A DNA stretch of 64,000 nucleotides. Origin: Pachypanchax playfairii. Taxonomy: Eukaryota; Chordata; Actinopteri; Cyprinodontiformes; Aplocheilidae. Below, one piece after another: positions 1 to 12,020 of the stretch. The notes below the pieces were generated by a model. That model saw nothing but the letters and a program-made list of their open reading frames with translations, had not been told where the DNA came from and made no database searches. Position 1 is the first letter of the stretch. Each line of letters begins with the position of its first letter. The translations under genes were made by a program, and so were the position numbers. Location: NCBI GenBank assembly GCA_006937955.1, contig SSNP01000307.1, positions 204,494-268,493 on the forward strand. Reading direction: 5' to 3'.

Positions 1-817
1 GGTGGAGTCAACCTCTCTGCCCGTTGAAAGCGGAATCAGTTTGAAATGTTACTTGTATATAAGTCTTTAAACAGCCTGGCACATTATATAAGAGACATGT
101 TAATCCTCTATGTCCCAGTCTGATCACTCAGGTTGGTATTTTTACACTTGCAGGCACATGCACACACAGAATTTGATTTTTATTTATATTTTTATTTATT
201 TATTCCTGAGTTATTACAAAATGTTTTTAATTTACTGTATCAACAAAGTTCCATTTGATCTGAATAAAAACCAAATAAGGTCCCCGTCAAACACTTCCTG
301 CTGTGATTTTACCTGTAATAACTTCCATTGTCATGGAGATGAGTCAAATGATCAACATGGAGCAGAAACATCAGCTGTTTCCTGGACTTAACCCGACCCA
401 AAATAGATAATCAGCTGTTTGTACAATTTTTTAAAAGCATGTGAAGTGTTTTACTGGAAGGATCAAAGACTGATCAATGAGGATCAGTACTGATCAATAG
501 TGAACGGGACCCATTTTACAAGAAGAAGTACAATAATATAACTTATATTATTGATGATTACTGATCGTCAGCTGTCCGAGACTGATGGAACTACCAGAGT
601 TCTGATTGGCTGTTTCTCTCTAGAACCCAGCCAATCACAACCCTGCATCTGTTTTCTAAGACATTCAGACAAGAAATGTTCACCAATTATTAATCAACCA
701 ACAGGAAATTCAGTAGATGACTTCCTGTTTTGTTTCTCATGAAGTTAAAATGTTTCCAGCCACCATTAGCGTCACAGGTTCGGTCCACCTGGAACCTGGC
801 CAGCAGGTGAGTGCAGC
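1..817. other. 3' flank of exosc3, no gene recognised
   Basis: This stretch follows the exosc3 stop codon (minus strand) and probably holds its 3' UTR. The TTTATT runs near 180-205 would read AATAAA on the minus strand and could be polyadenylation signals, but nothing fixes the true end. Short open frames here resemble no protein I know. Confidence 0.4.
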
Positions 818-1025
818 CTATAGCGCCTCCTGCTGGAGTCTCCCAAACTGCTGCTGCCTTTGTGGCGCTGTCATGGTGTCGCAGCTCTGCAATAGGTTGG
901 CCACAATCAAAGTCTGCTGGACACTCGGCGATCGGACCCAAACCCGGCCGTTCATGCCCACCACCAGCTCACAGGGGAACAGCTGCTCCAGGTCGGCTCG
1001 GATGTCACTGTGGGGGGCCAGTAAC
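818..1025 (-). CDS. exosc3: exosc3 coding exon 4 (KH domain, stop)
   Basis: Acceptor CCCCCAG before 1025. The split codon AG|G gives Arg, then LLAPHSDIRADLEQLF and the KH-like GMNGRVWV stretch. The frame ends QQEAL with TAG at 820-818. Confidence 0.93.
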
Positions 1026-4000
1026 CTGGGGGACAAACACCTGAACGTCAAACCTGAACACAGCTCTCTGTGGAGTTGATTTTCACTTCAACATTTCTTC
1101 AGTTGATACTGACTCAGATTATCCAGAGAGGTAGAACAGCAACACATGTTTAGTATGTATGATGTCATCAGGTTTCAGACCGTCTGACCCAACTGCTCCA
1201 AGGCTGGTTCTAGTAAAATCCTCTAATTCCTCCATGTTGTTAACAAGTCCTTAGGCCCTGTCCCAATACCTGCACTTGCTCACTTCAAACACGCATTCCC
1301 AATGACGGGCGCAAGTGCGTACGGTGTCCCGATTCTCCAGAGTGGAGAGTCGTGCCCTTGGCTCCGCCCCTTTTGCACCCTTGAGCCGCACTTCACCGAA
1401 GCCTGCATCAGTGCAGACTTCAGCGAAGGGTATTTCCCATGATGCATTGCTGTGTGTGAATTTTGATGGAAGTGGCTGAACCATAAAGACCAAAAAAAAG
1501 TTTTCTCAAGTGTAGACTGCAAATAATCAATATTTTATTATCTAGATGTTTAATTACAATCGATTGATTCTCTGTTGAAAAGATGTGTCACCTATCTGAT
1601 AAAAAATAGAATTAATTAATAACGGTACTGATGATTATACTAACAGTTTAATCACTTATTCTGTCTTATACTCCTCCTTCGGTTCCTGCACTTCATTCTC
1701 CTCAAAGTAAATGTTTGTTGGAGTTTTAAAATCATTTCTAGTATGAAAATAGTACAAACAGCGACCGGTACTGCCATTTTGGTTGTCATAGAGAAAGAAC
1801 GCTGTGGCACAGGTCGTTGATGTAACGCTAGCTGTCCTAATACTGCTAATATGTGCACACTTGTTCACTACACACTTGAACCCTTATGTACACATCTGTT
1901 AAGTGCACTTCGTGGAAGGCCACAGGGTGCAGTGCGGGTACTGGGACAGTCCTTACTAAGGACTTAGTAACATGTCGTTACTATTTGATTCATTAATTCA
2001 GTGAAAAGGCGCTTTAAGTAGATAATATTGATTTGACAATAAGGGGTGGGATAAAATACGTTTGTACTTCTTCCTACTCCTTTATCAATGTGTCATTTGA
2101 ATATGTGTTCTTGGTTAATGTTTACTTTTCTAAGTTTTGTTTTATTTATTTTCTGCTCATTCATTTTTTAATCAATGCATGTATGATTATTTATTAGTTA
2201 TTACATGTTCAAAATAAACAGAAACAGAACAACATCACTGATAATTAATGTGTCATGATTATTAGTACGTGTTGTTCACTCAGTTTAAACTAATCAATAT
2301 GAGATGTTGCATCAAGTCAATCAAAGTTCTCACAAGCTGTTGTAGCATTTCATAAGTAACTCTGATGTCTTAAAGAGGCCATTTTATACACATTTCAGGA
2401 CTTTGTGGTTATTTCTTAAGTATTAACCAGTAATATGAAACATTTTATATCTAAAAAACATCAGGAAACACTGATTAACAGACCTTTCAATCTGTCTGTG
2501 TCAAAATTCGGGTGGTTCCGGCTCCTTCCATCAGGCTGCTTTGGCTGCTTCGTCAGCAGCTCGTTCATATTCAGTATTCGAATTTGCTGGACTCTGATTG
2601 GTTAACAAACTAGCCCATGAGAGCAAAGAATACTGTTTCCTGTCCCGCTGTGCATGACAACGCCAGACATCGTGTCTTCCTGTTTGTTACGTCTTATGCT
2701 AACAGGTTTTAGCCAGCAGCATGCTAGGTGTGGTTTCAACTGCGGGAGCTGATGAATACTAACGAACAAAGGAGTTGTGATGAAACAGATACAGACCGTT
2801 AGAACTCGGGAGAACTCGGGTTTTATCACCACCTGCGTAGTTTGAGAGATTAAAACTGAAAGAGAAGTTGTTGACCTGTTTTCACCCACTATGAAGGTAA
2901 GAACACCTGTGGAGCTAAAATATTCAACAGAAACCTCAGAAAAAACGTTTTAATGGAAGGGACTCTTTAAAGGTCAAGTAGTTATAAATATCAGGGTCTG
3001 TCAATGCTGATCCAGATCTTTGCAGCTTCTTCTTTTGGTTATGGTCTAGTTTATGTACTCAAACTGCCATAGTAGTGGTTTTTAATGGTGGTTTACAGAC
3101 TAGATCTACTAGATGTCAGGCTGTAACAGTAATATGCTAATCCATTGTTTTACATCTGTTTTCCAGCAAATATGTAATAACTTTGCTATGGCGTAGGTCA
3201 CGTGACCAAGAAAGGTCTATAGGATCAGTGAGCTGTCTGTCAAAGTATGACCTTTATGTCTCAGGTGCGTTACCTTCTAACAAGACCCAGAGACACTTTG
3301 ACGAGTAGACCTCCTCCTCCAAACACTCCCATCCCATTGGCTCGACCCGATCCATCAATACACACCAGCTCTGGCTCCATGTCTTTATTGGCTATAATAA
3401 ACTGAGCAAACACCAGGTCACCCACCTGCACAGGTGACACAGAAGGGGGGGCTTCAGCTGACCAATGAGCAGGTCAAACAGCTTCAGTGTTCAGAATTAA
3501 TGGAGTAACTTCAGAAGGAAGGCATTTACCTCAAAACCAACAGGAAAGCTGCCAAATATCCACCTGTCCAACAAGTCTTTTTAGTCTCACCTGGATGTTG
3601 GGTCTATTCCTCTTGGTAGCGCCCTCAAAGGCCAGGTAGGACAGGGACGCCTGCTCACTGCCACCAATGTCAACCTTAAAGACATCTCCAGCTTTAGCTG
3701 TTACAATCCCAATGACTGTCTCTCCTTTGGCTGGGACATACTGGTGAACAGATAGAGACACACATGGATAGAATGAGGACAAACCTAAGAAAATTTAAAG
3801 TGTCTCTGACACACTCGGGTCTCAGTGAAACATTTAGTGTAATTCTAACTGTGTTTAATGAAACATGCTGCAGGTTTGTGTGTTTGACTCTACAGACAGT
3901 TATGAATGTTTTTATGATCTTCAGTGTGAAACAGGAAGTGATGAAACAGGAAGCAGGTCTTTGTTTCCATCTTACATGGACATTAAAAGCATTAGTCAGC

Positions 4001-4574
4001 TGGTGTTTACATTGATAAAATATATCAGCTGATTGTAGAAACACTACTTCATTGATGTATTTCCCTAATTCAGACCCAGAGGATGATGACATCACTCACA
4101 CAGAAATAAATGACTCTATGAGGACCAAACGTCATGCTGATGTCACAAGGATGCATCATGAATGTTAATTTTTTCACAGATGTCACCACACACACTGTGC
4201 ACCTACAATAACTAACACTTATTTGCCTTAGATTTCTTGTTTTTGCCTTATTAATCAAGATTAAATTTCAGAACCTTCACGTGGACCGGTTCTGTGGACT
4301 CTGTGGTGTTCTCTGTCCGGTTCGGCTCAGTGTTTATGAGTGTACCCACCCTCCGCTGCTGGGTCTCAATCCAGAACGTGTGCGGAGGCTTGTGTCTGAG
4401 CACGCCGCTCTTGCTCACCACCAGCCGGTCTCCGATTCGCCGCATGCCCGGTCCGCACACCACCCGTTCCGGCTTCACATTGTCCGTCAGAGAGATTGTG
4501 TCTTCAGCCTCGAAGATGAAATAATCTCCCGGCAACAAAACTTCCCCAACTTTGTCGTTCAGATTTAATAGCAT
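818..4574 (-). CDS. exosc3: exosome component 3 (Rrp40), complete, 4 coding exons
   Basis: Non-catalytic cap subunit of the nuclear and cytoplasmic RNA exosome. It binds RNA with its S1 and KH domains and helps feed substrates to the catalytic core. Exons on the minus strand are 4574-4350, 3740-3591, 3425-3274 and 1025-818, all with GT-AG introns and matching phases. They give 735 nt, or 244 residues plus TAG. Seen: an N-terminal part with VVCGPGMRRIGDRL (about residues 38-51); an S1 domain beginning YVPAKGE and containing GGSEQASLSYLAFEGATKR (about 76-125); NKDMEPELVCID and GRANGMGVFG in exon 3; and a C-terminal KH-like domain with LVVGMNGRVWV. Human EXOSC3 is 275 aa from memory, longer mainly at the N-terminus. 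The start at 4574 is the Met just before KVGEVLLPGD; an upstream in-frame ATG exists, but its extension looks unlike the family. No break is seen. Confidence 0.95.
1254..1947. mobile_element. non-autonomous hAT-like element with 8-bp target duplication
   Basis: AGTCCTTA occurs at 1246-1253 and again at 1948-1955, flanking inverted ends that share GTCCCAATACCTGCAC and GTCCCAGTACCCGCAC (right end reverse-complemented). An 8-bp duplication is typical of the hAT superfamily. There is no transposase. It lies in exosc3 intron 3. Confidence 0.65.
2366..2760 (+). repeat. dispersed repeat family X, uninterrupted copy
   Basis: Continuous counterpart of 6845-6881 plus 7603-7930. It lies in exosc3 intron 3 and shows the state without the LTR. 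Boundaries are approximate and no coding function is seen. Confidence 0.65.
3274..3425 (-). CDS. exosc3: exosc3 coding exon 3
   Basis: Acceptor TGTGCAG before 3425 and donor GTAACG after 3274. It encodes VGDLVFAQFIIANKDMEPEL followed by a glycine-rich GVFGGGGLLVKVSLGLVR stretch, which matches the S1-to-KH linker of the family. Confidence 0.93.
3591..3740 (-). CDS. exosc3: exosc3 coding exon 2 (S1 domain)
   Basis: Acceptor CACCAG before 3740 and donor GTGAGA after 3591. Exactly 50 codons, YVPAKGETVIGIV to RNRPNIQ, the most conserved S1 segment of EXOSC3. Confidence 0.94.
3851..4115. repeat. inverted duplicate segment, copy A (in exosc3 intron 1)
   Basis: The reverse complement of these 265 bases matches 30660-30924 with three mismatches that I can count. 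No terminal repeats or target duplications are visible, so it could be a low-copy transposon or a recent segmental duplication. Its mate lies downstream of rest, about 26.5 kb away and in the opposite orientation. Confidence 0.85.
4350..4574 (-). CDS. exosc3: exosc3 coding exon 1
   Basis: 75 codons, from ATG at 4574-4572 to QQRR, followed by donor GTGGGT. It contains KVGEVLLPGD and VVCGPGMRR, landmarks of the N-terminal domain. Confidence 0.92.
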
Positions 4575-4599
4575 CCTGCTCGAATGATTTACCTCACGG

Positions 4600-4662
4600 T
4601 GAAGCACGTGACTACATCCCCCCACCCCCGTCCTGCCGCTTCCGGTTGACGCATGCGCACAA
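4600..4662 (-). promoter_or_regulatory. exosc3: probable exosc3 core promoter elements
   Basis: Just upstream of the exosc3 start are an E-box CACGTG (4605-4610), an ETS-type CTTCCGG (4639-4645) and an NRF1-like GCATGCGCAC (4651-4660). No TATA box is seen. This set is typical of TATA-less vertebrate housekeeping promoters. The assignment is inference from motif content and position. Confidence 0.55.
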
Positions 4663-5379
4663 CTCAACGTCCGTCCGTTCAGACATGTATGTAAACCCAG
4701 GGACATGTTGTAAACCCTAAATATTATTTAAATTTAAAAATGTCTATTTTGTAAACCAATGTAAACACTACATACACACCTTGTCCCCGCTGTAGGCCAG
4801 TGTGGGGGGAAGGTCCGCAGACGGCGGCCATCTTACTACAGTGAATTCTCTCTCTCACAACATGGCGTTTAAGTTGTAGGAACATTTAAAATTATTATAA
4901 TTGGCTCAAATTCACATCGATTTTCAGATGATTTGGGTTTTTAGAAACATCAGAGATGTAGTTATGACACTAAATACTTCTGAATAATTATATAATATTA
5001 ATATTACGAACAATAAATGTTACATTTACTAACTGTTTAGTTAACAAGCTAAATATTTAATTTGAAGTTAAATGTTTATTTTACAAATCAATATTTATTT
5101 TCAAAATTAAATATATAATTTTGAAACTAAATAATCCAACCTAAATATTTTACTAATATGCAAATTAACTTGTATGTGTGTGTACGTTTCATAGACACAC
5201 GGTAACATACAAGAACATTACTAATATAATAAAATATTTCAGTTTTTACGTATTTGGTTTGAACATGATAATTCCAATGTATTAAATATATATTTTTTTT
5301 TTTTTTTTACATAATCCCTTTATAATAAATCATAATAAAATATTCTCTTCATTGTCTGAAACATCTTTGACAGGAAAGT
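4663..5379. other. AT-rich intergenic DNA between exosc3 and rest
   Basis: No gene is seen. Near 4822-4845 the text GGCGGCCATCTTACTACAGTG resembles a segment at 13601-13621, so it is probably part of a dispersed repeat; it also contains a YY1-like GCCATCTT. The remainder is AT-rich with a T run near 5287-5309. Confidence 0.4.
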
Positions 5380-6080
5380 AACATTTATTTGCAAAACAAA
5401 TTAGGTAAAAGATTTCTTTTTACAAATATACAAGAAGAAACACAGTGTTGTCCTCGCTGCAGAGTGCTGTCAGAGGCCACAGAACCATCTCTTCTCAGGA
5501 CCAGTTCCTCCTCATTTCTCCGGTTTATAGAAAACTTCAAAACACAAAATGTACCACATATATCAGTTATTGTCAACAGTTCCAGGACCTGTACTGTACA
5601 GACATTAAATAACTAACGATCATCCTCAGTATAATAACATCATATCTTACAGATGACAGAGGATTTTTGTGGTTTTGAAACAACAGTGATGGGAACATCT
5701 ACATACATGCTGCACTAGAGTCTGACATCTTCCCTGATCATAAAATCCTTAAATGCATAGCACAGGATGTTTTTAACAAACCAAACTATCTGGAAATCCT
5801 ATAACTGTATAACTCGCTGTATAGCGATAGCTGTGATCCACAACTGTACAATGCATGATTAAGTAGTTTTTTGAAAAGAACAGCTGCAGTTTTAACCTGT
5901 TCATGCATCCAGAATTATAGTCACATTAAAAAAGTTTGTAAAACATCAAACCATTTGAAAATCCGTCCAGATTTCAGCGAGATAAGAGTGTTTATGTCCG
6001 TGCAGATCACGTACCTTCATTCACTACAACACAGTCTGCCAGAGAGCTTCAATGTAGCAAGATGGTTGTCTCAAAAGCCT
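5380..6080 (-). repeat. dispersed repeat family Y, copy 1
   Basis: Read on the minus strand this is a diverged copy of about 13590-14690. Shared landmarks include AGGAGGAACTGGTCCTGAGA, TTGACAATAACTGATATA, ATCACTGTTGTTTCAAAAC and AACAAACCAAACT (or its relative), in the same order. No coding domain is recognisable. I suspect a non-autonomous DNA transposon. Confidence 0.65.
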
Positions 6081-6088
6081 ATATATAT

Positions 6089-6125
<37 letters not shown>

Positions 6126-6141
6126 TATATATATATATATT
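6078..6141. repeat. (TA)n microsatellite
   Basis: Alternating TA dinucleotides with two CA interruptions, followed by a T run. Simple low-complexity repeat. Confidence 0.9.
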
Positions 6142-6510
6142 TTTTTTTTTTTTGCCAAAGCATATAGTTTGCCAAAGATGCATGAATGAAAATGGATGTA
6201 AAAAGAAAAAGGAAAACTTTTTGAAGGAAATGTCATAAGAAAAAGTTAAAACAAAATAAATATTTTTCTTAATGAAAATGCACATAAGGAGAAAGAAAAA
6301 CAAAATAACCCTTTTCTTGGAAAACGCACGTAATAAGGAAAAGGGAAAAACAAATATATTTCTGCTTTTATTTTTAAAGCAGTACAAAATAACTTTTAAA
6401 GGTTAAGCTGTTACCTGTTTTGAAACTTGTCTAAGTGGATACTCACCAAAAAACATGTTCAGCTTCATATTAGACACTCTGGACCCTCTGCTGCCTTTGC
6501 AATAGACTAA

Positions 6511-6700
6511 TGGTGCGTTCACACCGGCCCAACCGTCAACGTCAGAAACGTCAAGTTTACATGTAAAGTCTATGGTGGAGTCCGTCAGAGGAGCGTCAGA
6601 GTCTCTGCAGCGCTTTGTGAGCGTTAACAGCGTCAACTTTCAAAGCTTTTCAAGCGTTGAAGCTTGAAACGTGAGCAACGTAAGCTGAACTCTTTAAGCG
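6511..6700 (+). mobile_element. Harbinger-like MITE, left part
   Basis: Begins TGGTGCGTTCACACCGGCC directly after TAA, then matches the complete miniature at 42492-42668 for about 110 bases with few differences. The right terminal repeat is not found nearby, so this copy is truncated or a longer variant; the 3' boundary is approximate. Confidence 0.6.
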
Positions 6701-6844
6701 GCATGTCAACCAATCAGAGCGTCTCATCGTATTGACGTCACTGCACGTAACCTGAATGAAGCAGGAAGTTGTCAAACTGGGAGCGAGACAGACAGAAGCT
6801 GCACTGAAGCGAACCTCATCCATATGTAGCTCCTGGAGCAAATG

Positions 6845-7950
6845 GTTAAAGAGACCATTTCATACAAATTTCATGACTTCGTGTCAAGGGCTCAGAGGTT
6901 TTTGTGACCCACATGCTGGACTCAACACAGAACAACAGTCTCTGGTGTAAAAGTGACAAGGTTTATTTACAATTTGCTATATACAAAGTGGAAATGTGCT
7001 CGGTAAGATGGTGCGGGAAGGTCCAGAAACTGCAAGGAACAGACTGGTTAGCAGGGTGCATCTCAGGAGGCTCTGAACTGCAGAGGAGAGTTGGATTAGT
7101 ACTGGTTCCAGTTGTCAGAGTATGAGAGAATGTAGGAGGTAGACAAAACGGGGACTCACAAGAAGCTGGTATTGTGGTGCTTGGAGGGAGGGCAGGTCCA
7201 GTGTGGTGCTGTGCAGGGAGATGTGAATCCACAGTCAGGTGAGTGCGCTGGAGGAGACAGACTGAGACGGGGATCGGACTCCAGTAACACGGGAACAGTC
7301 TCAGAAACACATGGAGCAGGCAGCGGAGAAGTTCTGGAGAAAACAGGGTTATTTACAATGGGGAAAAACACAAGCTCAAAATACTCAAGGAAGAGTTGGC
7401 ACTCAGATGCTACCATGTAGGTCAACAACCAGGCGGTGAATGAGTGTCAGCCACTGGCTTATATGCTGCCTGCCTCCAATTAGTCCTGATCCCCGTCAGG
7501 TGTGGCTCGTCAGCTGCCTCAGTTACTCCAGCGCAGATCCACTCTCTGTAAAGAGATCTCTCAGCTGACACAGAAAACACAGCACAGACACTGAACCTGA
7601 CACTTTGTGGTTATTTCTTAAGTATTAACCAGTACTATGAAACATTTTATATCTAAAAAACATCAGGAAACACTGATTAACAGAACTTTCAATCTGTCTG
7701 CATTAAAATCTGCGTGGTTCCGGCTCCTTCCATCAGGCCTCGTCAGCAGCTCGTTCATATTCATTGTTCGAATTTGCTGGACTCTGATTGGCTAACAAAC
7801 TAGCCTATGAAAGCAAGGAATACTGTTTCCTGCCCCGCTGCGCATGGTAACATCAGACGTTCTCTCTTCCTGTTTGCTACGTGTTATGCTAACAGCTTTT
7901 AGCTAGCAGCATGCTAGCTAAAAGCTGTTAGCCGTTGTGACTGTTGCTTG
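6845..7950 (+). repeat. dispersed repeat family X, split by a solo LTR
   Basis: 6845-6881 and 7603-7950 together match a continuous copy at about 2366-2760 (AAGAGGCCATTT, then GGTTATTTCTTAAGTATTAA, then AACATCAGGAAACACTG). The interruption at 6882-7602 is the solo LTR listed separately. A third, inverted copy lies at about 25735-25842 inside a hAT miniature. Confidence 0.7.
6882..7602 (-). mobile_element. solo LTR, 721 bp
   Basis: On the plus strand it starts TGTCAAGG and ends CCTGACA, flanked by CTTCG (6877-6881) and CTTTG (7603-7607), a 5-bp target duplication with one change. On the minus strand it has a TATA-like CATATAAGC and, further on, AATAAA (TTTATT at 6962-6967), the expected order of an LTR promoter and polyadenylation signal. 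No internal retrotransposon coding region is present, so the copy probably arose by LTR-LTR recombination. Confidence 0.8.
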
Positions 7951-8119
7951 ACGTTTACAAAGCAGTCAGTGGGAATGCATTATAAATAACTTCAGTGGTT
8001 CAGGTTGGGTTAGGGTTAGTTGGAAGTTTATACAGTATTCTTGTTTATGGTGAGTGTGTCCTGTTAATTATTTAAGCATATTTTTATGATCCTTCCAATA
8101 TATTTTCAAGAGTATTTTC

Positions 8120-9060
8120 TATGGCTGTGTCTCAATTCAGGGTCTGCATACTTCGGCAGCTGGATTTGTTGGCCAGTTACGTCACAGCGCCGCGACTAGG
8201 CCTGTCCCAATTTGAAGACTCCTTTGAATGCGACTGACGAATCCAGCCTTTTTTTCCCCAATTTGAAGGACAGGTTCAGTGTATACTTCGCTGGTCGACA
8301 TATCCCAACATGCACTATGGGTCAAACGGGATTTGTTTTTTTTATGAGCAATGGCGGACAGTGAAGCGAGACCTGCACCTGGAGATTATTGTACTCATAA
8401 GCTTTAAACTGTTATATTTAGGGCTTTGGTCATTTATAAAATATTCAAAAGTTATTTTAGTCTGAAATGGTCCTGTATGCTGCTCTGTTCTTTTTTTTTA
8501 TTGCAACAGAGTTTTATATCTTTTAGGGACAAAAGAAAAGACAGCAGTTTTTGAGGGGGGGCAAAATGTTCTTTGTCCCCCCCATGTTTTGCTGAACAAA
8601 ACAAAGTAAATAGTGGAAAATTCGCTAGTTTCTTATAAAAATCCTCTGCCAGTGAAATGCTTCAAAAATCGCCTCCGGCCATCTGTAAGTCGTTGGCTTC
8701 TGGGGGCCGCTTAAGGCCCCCAGACCCCCAGCCACTAGTGCTTCGGCCCTTCGGGCCTCGCATTGACCCCCCCATTATATCATATCAAACAAGGCCCTTG
8801 AACTGATTGTTACTATTGGGCTTATATTTAAAATATTTTTCTTTTTAAATCCAAAGCAGTTACGGTTGGTTAGTTGCTTTGTAATTGCAGCTTCGGTGGC
8901 TAGAAGGTATTAACTCGCTTGCACATTTATTTTATTATATTTTAATGAACATTTCTAGCTCCATGGCTGAAGGAGTGCTGCTACACTACTATGCTACTAT
9001 GATGGGCGGGACGTAAACAGTGTGCGTGAGTTAAGTCTGTTCCAGGCTGCAGAAAAGTTA
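8120..9060 (+). mobile_element. degenerate non-autonomous DNA element
   Basis: Starts near GGCTGTGTCTCAATTCAGGG. Its second half (about 8800-9045) matches, in inverse orientation, the interior of 16353-17111: shared GGTGGCTAGAAGGTATTAAC, CTAGCTCCATGG and GGACGTAAACAGTG. A GC-rich, repetitive block at 8690-8770 sits in the middle. No transposase is seen and the ends are approximate. Confidence 0.5.
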
Positions 9061-9439
9061 TTTAGTACTGCTTTAATTATGTCAGTTTTGGTCCTCCATA
9101 AGCTGAGAGGCGAGCATTGTAATCTCAAATGTGGTCTAAGAGTGAATTCCACAACTTAGATTTTTTTAATGCAAATTTTCAGGAATACAATGTGAACATG
9201 AAAATAAAAATGTAAAAATATGTTTAGATGCATAACACAAAGAAAAATGAGAACTACATTATTACATACAAGAGTTATTGTGCACATATGCACAGAGGTG
9301 TCACGTGATGGTAACACGTCTGTCTATGCTTGAGGTCAGACAAACCCTGGTTACATGGTTACAGTTCTGGTTCTGAGGTGAATGTTGAGTGAACATCTTT
9401 GGTTATTTTGGGGCGACGGTGTCCAAAAAATAAACGTAA

Positions 9440-9950
9440 AAACACGCGGGTGGCGTGCTGACGTCAGGGTCGTACGTCACTGTAGAGGAATGTGCGGAAA
9501 CTTCTGTGTACTTTTTTCCTCGCGCTGCCCGTCGAAGATTAAAGCTCTATAGGACGAAAAACTTGGGAAAAGTCCTGAAAAGTTCGGAGGTGAGGTCCGT
9601 GAGAGTGTGTGTGTTTGTGTGGGGGGACTACAGGCTGCGGCTTTTCGAGCTTTTTCACGGGGACCAGCAGCTGGAAAGTTACAGGCAGTTTGGGGAAAAT
9701 GGAGGCAGCTAGGCGGAGAAGAGTCGCTGTCCGAAAGCTGATCAGGACCATGGCTAACACTCCCGAGTCCGTCGACACGTACCCGAGCACAACTGCTGCT
9801 GCTGCTCAGCTGAATCCACAATCACCCGCGGGAGGCTGAACGAGGCTCCAAAACCCTTTCACGGTGAAACGCAAATTTCTGGACCGCTTGAAACGGGTCC
9901 GGCTCGCCTGGTAGAAAATGGCTCCTAAAACTTCCTGAGATTCACCTTTA
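9440..9950 (+). promoter_or_regulatory. rest: CpG-rich block, probable rest promoter and non-coding exon 1
   Basis: The only CpG-dense, non-repetitive block between exosc3 and the first rest coding exon. It holds a perfect CRE, TGACGTCA (9459-9466), and a donor-like GGAG|GTGAGG with the exon end at 9589. A small open frame beginning ATG at 9699 (47 codons, MEAARRRR...) is not conserved to my knowledge. Vertebrate REST is known to use untranslated first exons, so placing exon 1 here is reasonable but is inference. Confidence 0.5.
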
Positions 9951-10203
9951 CTCTCACTTTTTAATCATCCATGACGTCACACTCTCAAATTTCAATCCGG
10001 AATAGCAGTTTGGATTAAAACTAGATGGTTTTAAACCTTTTGTAACATTTTCTGCGCGTACTGCAACTTTTTATTAGTCAAGACTCGAGTTAATGTGTCA
10101 GATTTTAGTTTAAACTGATTGTCCGGTTTGGCTCTTGTGGGTCTGCTGGACTTTGTTTTCATTAGTTTGGTTGCTGAGGCGCGTTTGATTGAACCCTGGC
10201 GCT

Positions 10204-12020
10204 GCTTCAAAATGGATGACAGTCCACATCGCAAAGGACACGGGCATATGAAGACAGTAGATCCCATCGACTGTAAGGACACGGACATGAAGCCATTAGA
10301 TCACATCGACTGTAAGGACACGGGCATATGAAGACAGTAGATCACATCGACTGTAAGGACACGGACATGAAGCCATTAGATCACATCGACTGTAAGGACA
10401 TGGGCATGAAGACAGTAGATCACATCGACTGTAAGGACATGGGCATGAAGCCATTAGATCACATCGACTGTAAGGACATGGGCATGAAGCCATTAGATCA
10501 CATCGACTGTAAGGACACAGACATGAAGCCAGTAGATCACATCGACTGTAAGGACACAGACATAAAGACAGTAGATAATATCGACTGTAAGGACACGGAC
10601 ATTAAGCCATTAGATCACATTGACTGTAAAGACATGGACATGAAGACAGTAGATCCCATCGACTGTAAGGACACGGACATGAAGCCATTGGATCACATCG
10701 ACTGTAAGGACACAGGCATTAAGCCATTAGATCACATCGACTGTAAGGACACAGGCATGAAGACAGTAGATCCCATCGACTGTAAGGACACGGACAAGAA
10801 GCCATTGGATCACATCGACTGTAAGGACACAGGCATTAAGCCATTAGATCACATCGACTGTAAGGACACGGACATTATGCCATTAGATCACATCGACTGT
10901 AAAGACATGGACACGAAGACAGTAGATCTCATCGACTGTAAGGACACGGACATGAAGACAGTAGATCACATCGACTGTAAAGACATGGACATGAAACCAT
11001 TAGATCACATTGACTGTAAGGACACAGGCATGAAGACAGTAGATCACATCGACTGTAAGGACACAGGCATGAAGCCATTAGATCACATCGACTGCAAGGA
11101 CACGGACATTAAGCCATTAGATCACATCGACTGTAAAGACATGGACATGAAGACAGTGGATCACATCGACTGTAAGGACATGGGCATGAAGCCATTAGAT
11201 CACATCGACTGTAAGGACACGAACATGAAGCCATTAGATCACATTGACTGTAAGGACACAGGCATGAAGACAGTAGATCACATCGACTGTAAGGACACAG
11301 GCATTAAGCCATTAGATCACATCGACTGTAAGGACACAGGCATGAAGACAGTAGATCCCGTCGACTGTAAGGACACGGACATGAAGCCATTGGCTCACAT
11401 TGACTGTAAGGACACAGACATAAAGACAGTAGATCATATCGACTGTAAGGACACGGACATTAAGCCATTAGATCACATCGACTGTAAAGACATGGACATG
11501 AAGACAGTAGATCCCATCGACTGTAAGGACACGGACATGAAGCCATTAGATCACATCGACTGTAAAGACACGGGCATGAAGACAGTAGATCACATCGACT
11601 GTAAGGACACAGGCATTAAGCCATTAGATCACATCGACTGTAAGGACACAGGCATGAAGACAGTAGATCACATCGACTGTAAGGACACAGGCATTAAGCC
11701 ATTAGATCACATCGACTGTAAGGACACGGACATTATGCCATTAGATCACATCGACTGTAAAGACATGGACATGAAGACAGTAGATCTCATCGACTGTAAG
11801 GACACGGACATGAAGCCATTAGATCACATCGACTGTAAGGACACGGACATGAAGCCAGTAGATCACATCGACTGTAAGGACACAGGCATGAAGCCAGTAG
11901 ATCACATCGACTGTAAGGACACGGACATTATGCCATTAGATCACATCGACTGTAAGGACACAGACATTAAGCCATTAGATCACATTGACTGTAAGGACAC
12001 GGACATGAAGACAGTAGATC
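10204..12020 (+). repeat. 39-bp minisatellite, about 46 units, in rest intron 1
   Basis: Unit of the form ATCGACTGTAAGGACACGG, then CATGAAGCCATTAGATCAC. Units alternate irregularly between AAGCCATTA and AAGACAGTA endings and between GACATG and GGCATG variants. Two early units carry an extra AT (CATATG), making them 41 bp. Because 39 is divisible by 3 and one frame lacks stops, a 573-codon open frame (10328-12049) runs through it, encoding a 13-residue repeat (DHIDCKDTDMKPL-like). It is probably non-coding. Confidence 0.92.

Noticed and set aside
9699..9839. Small protein starting MEAARRRR at the CpG block
   Set aside because: No recognisable homology or splice continuation into rest; it is more likely part of an untranslated exon or intron.
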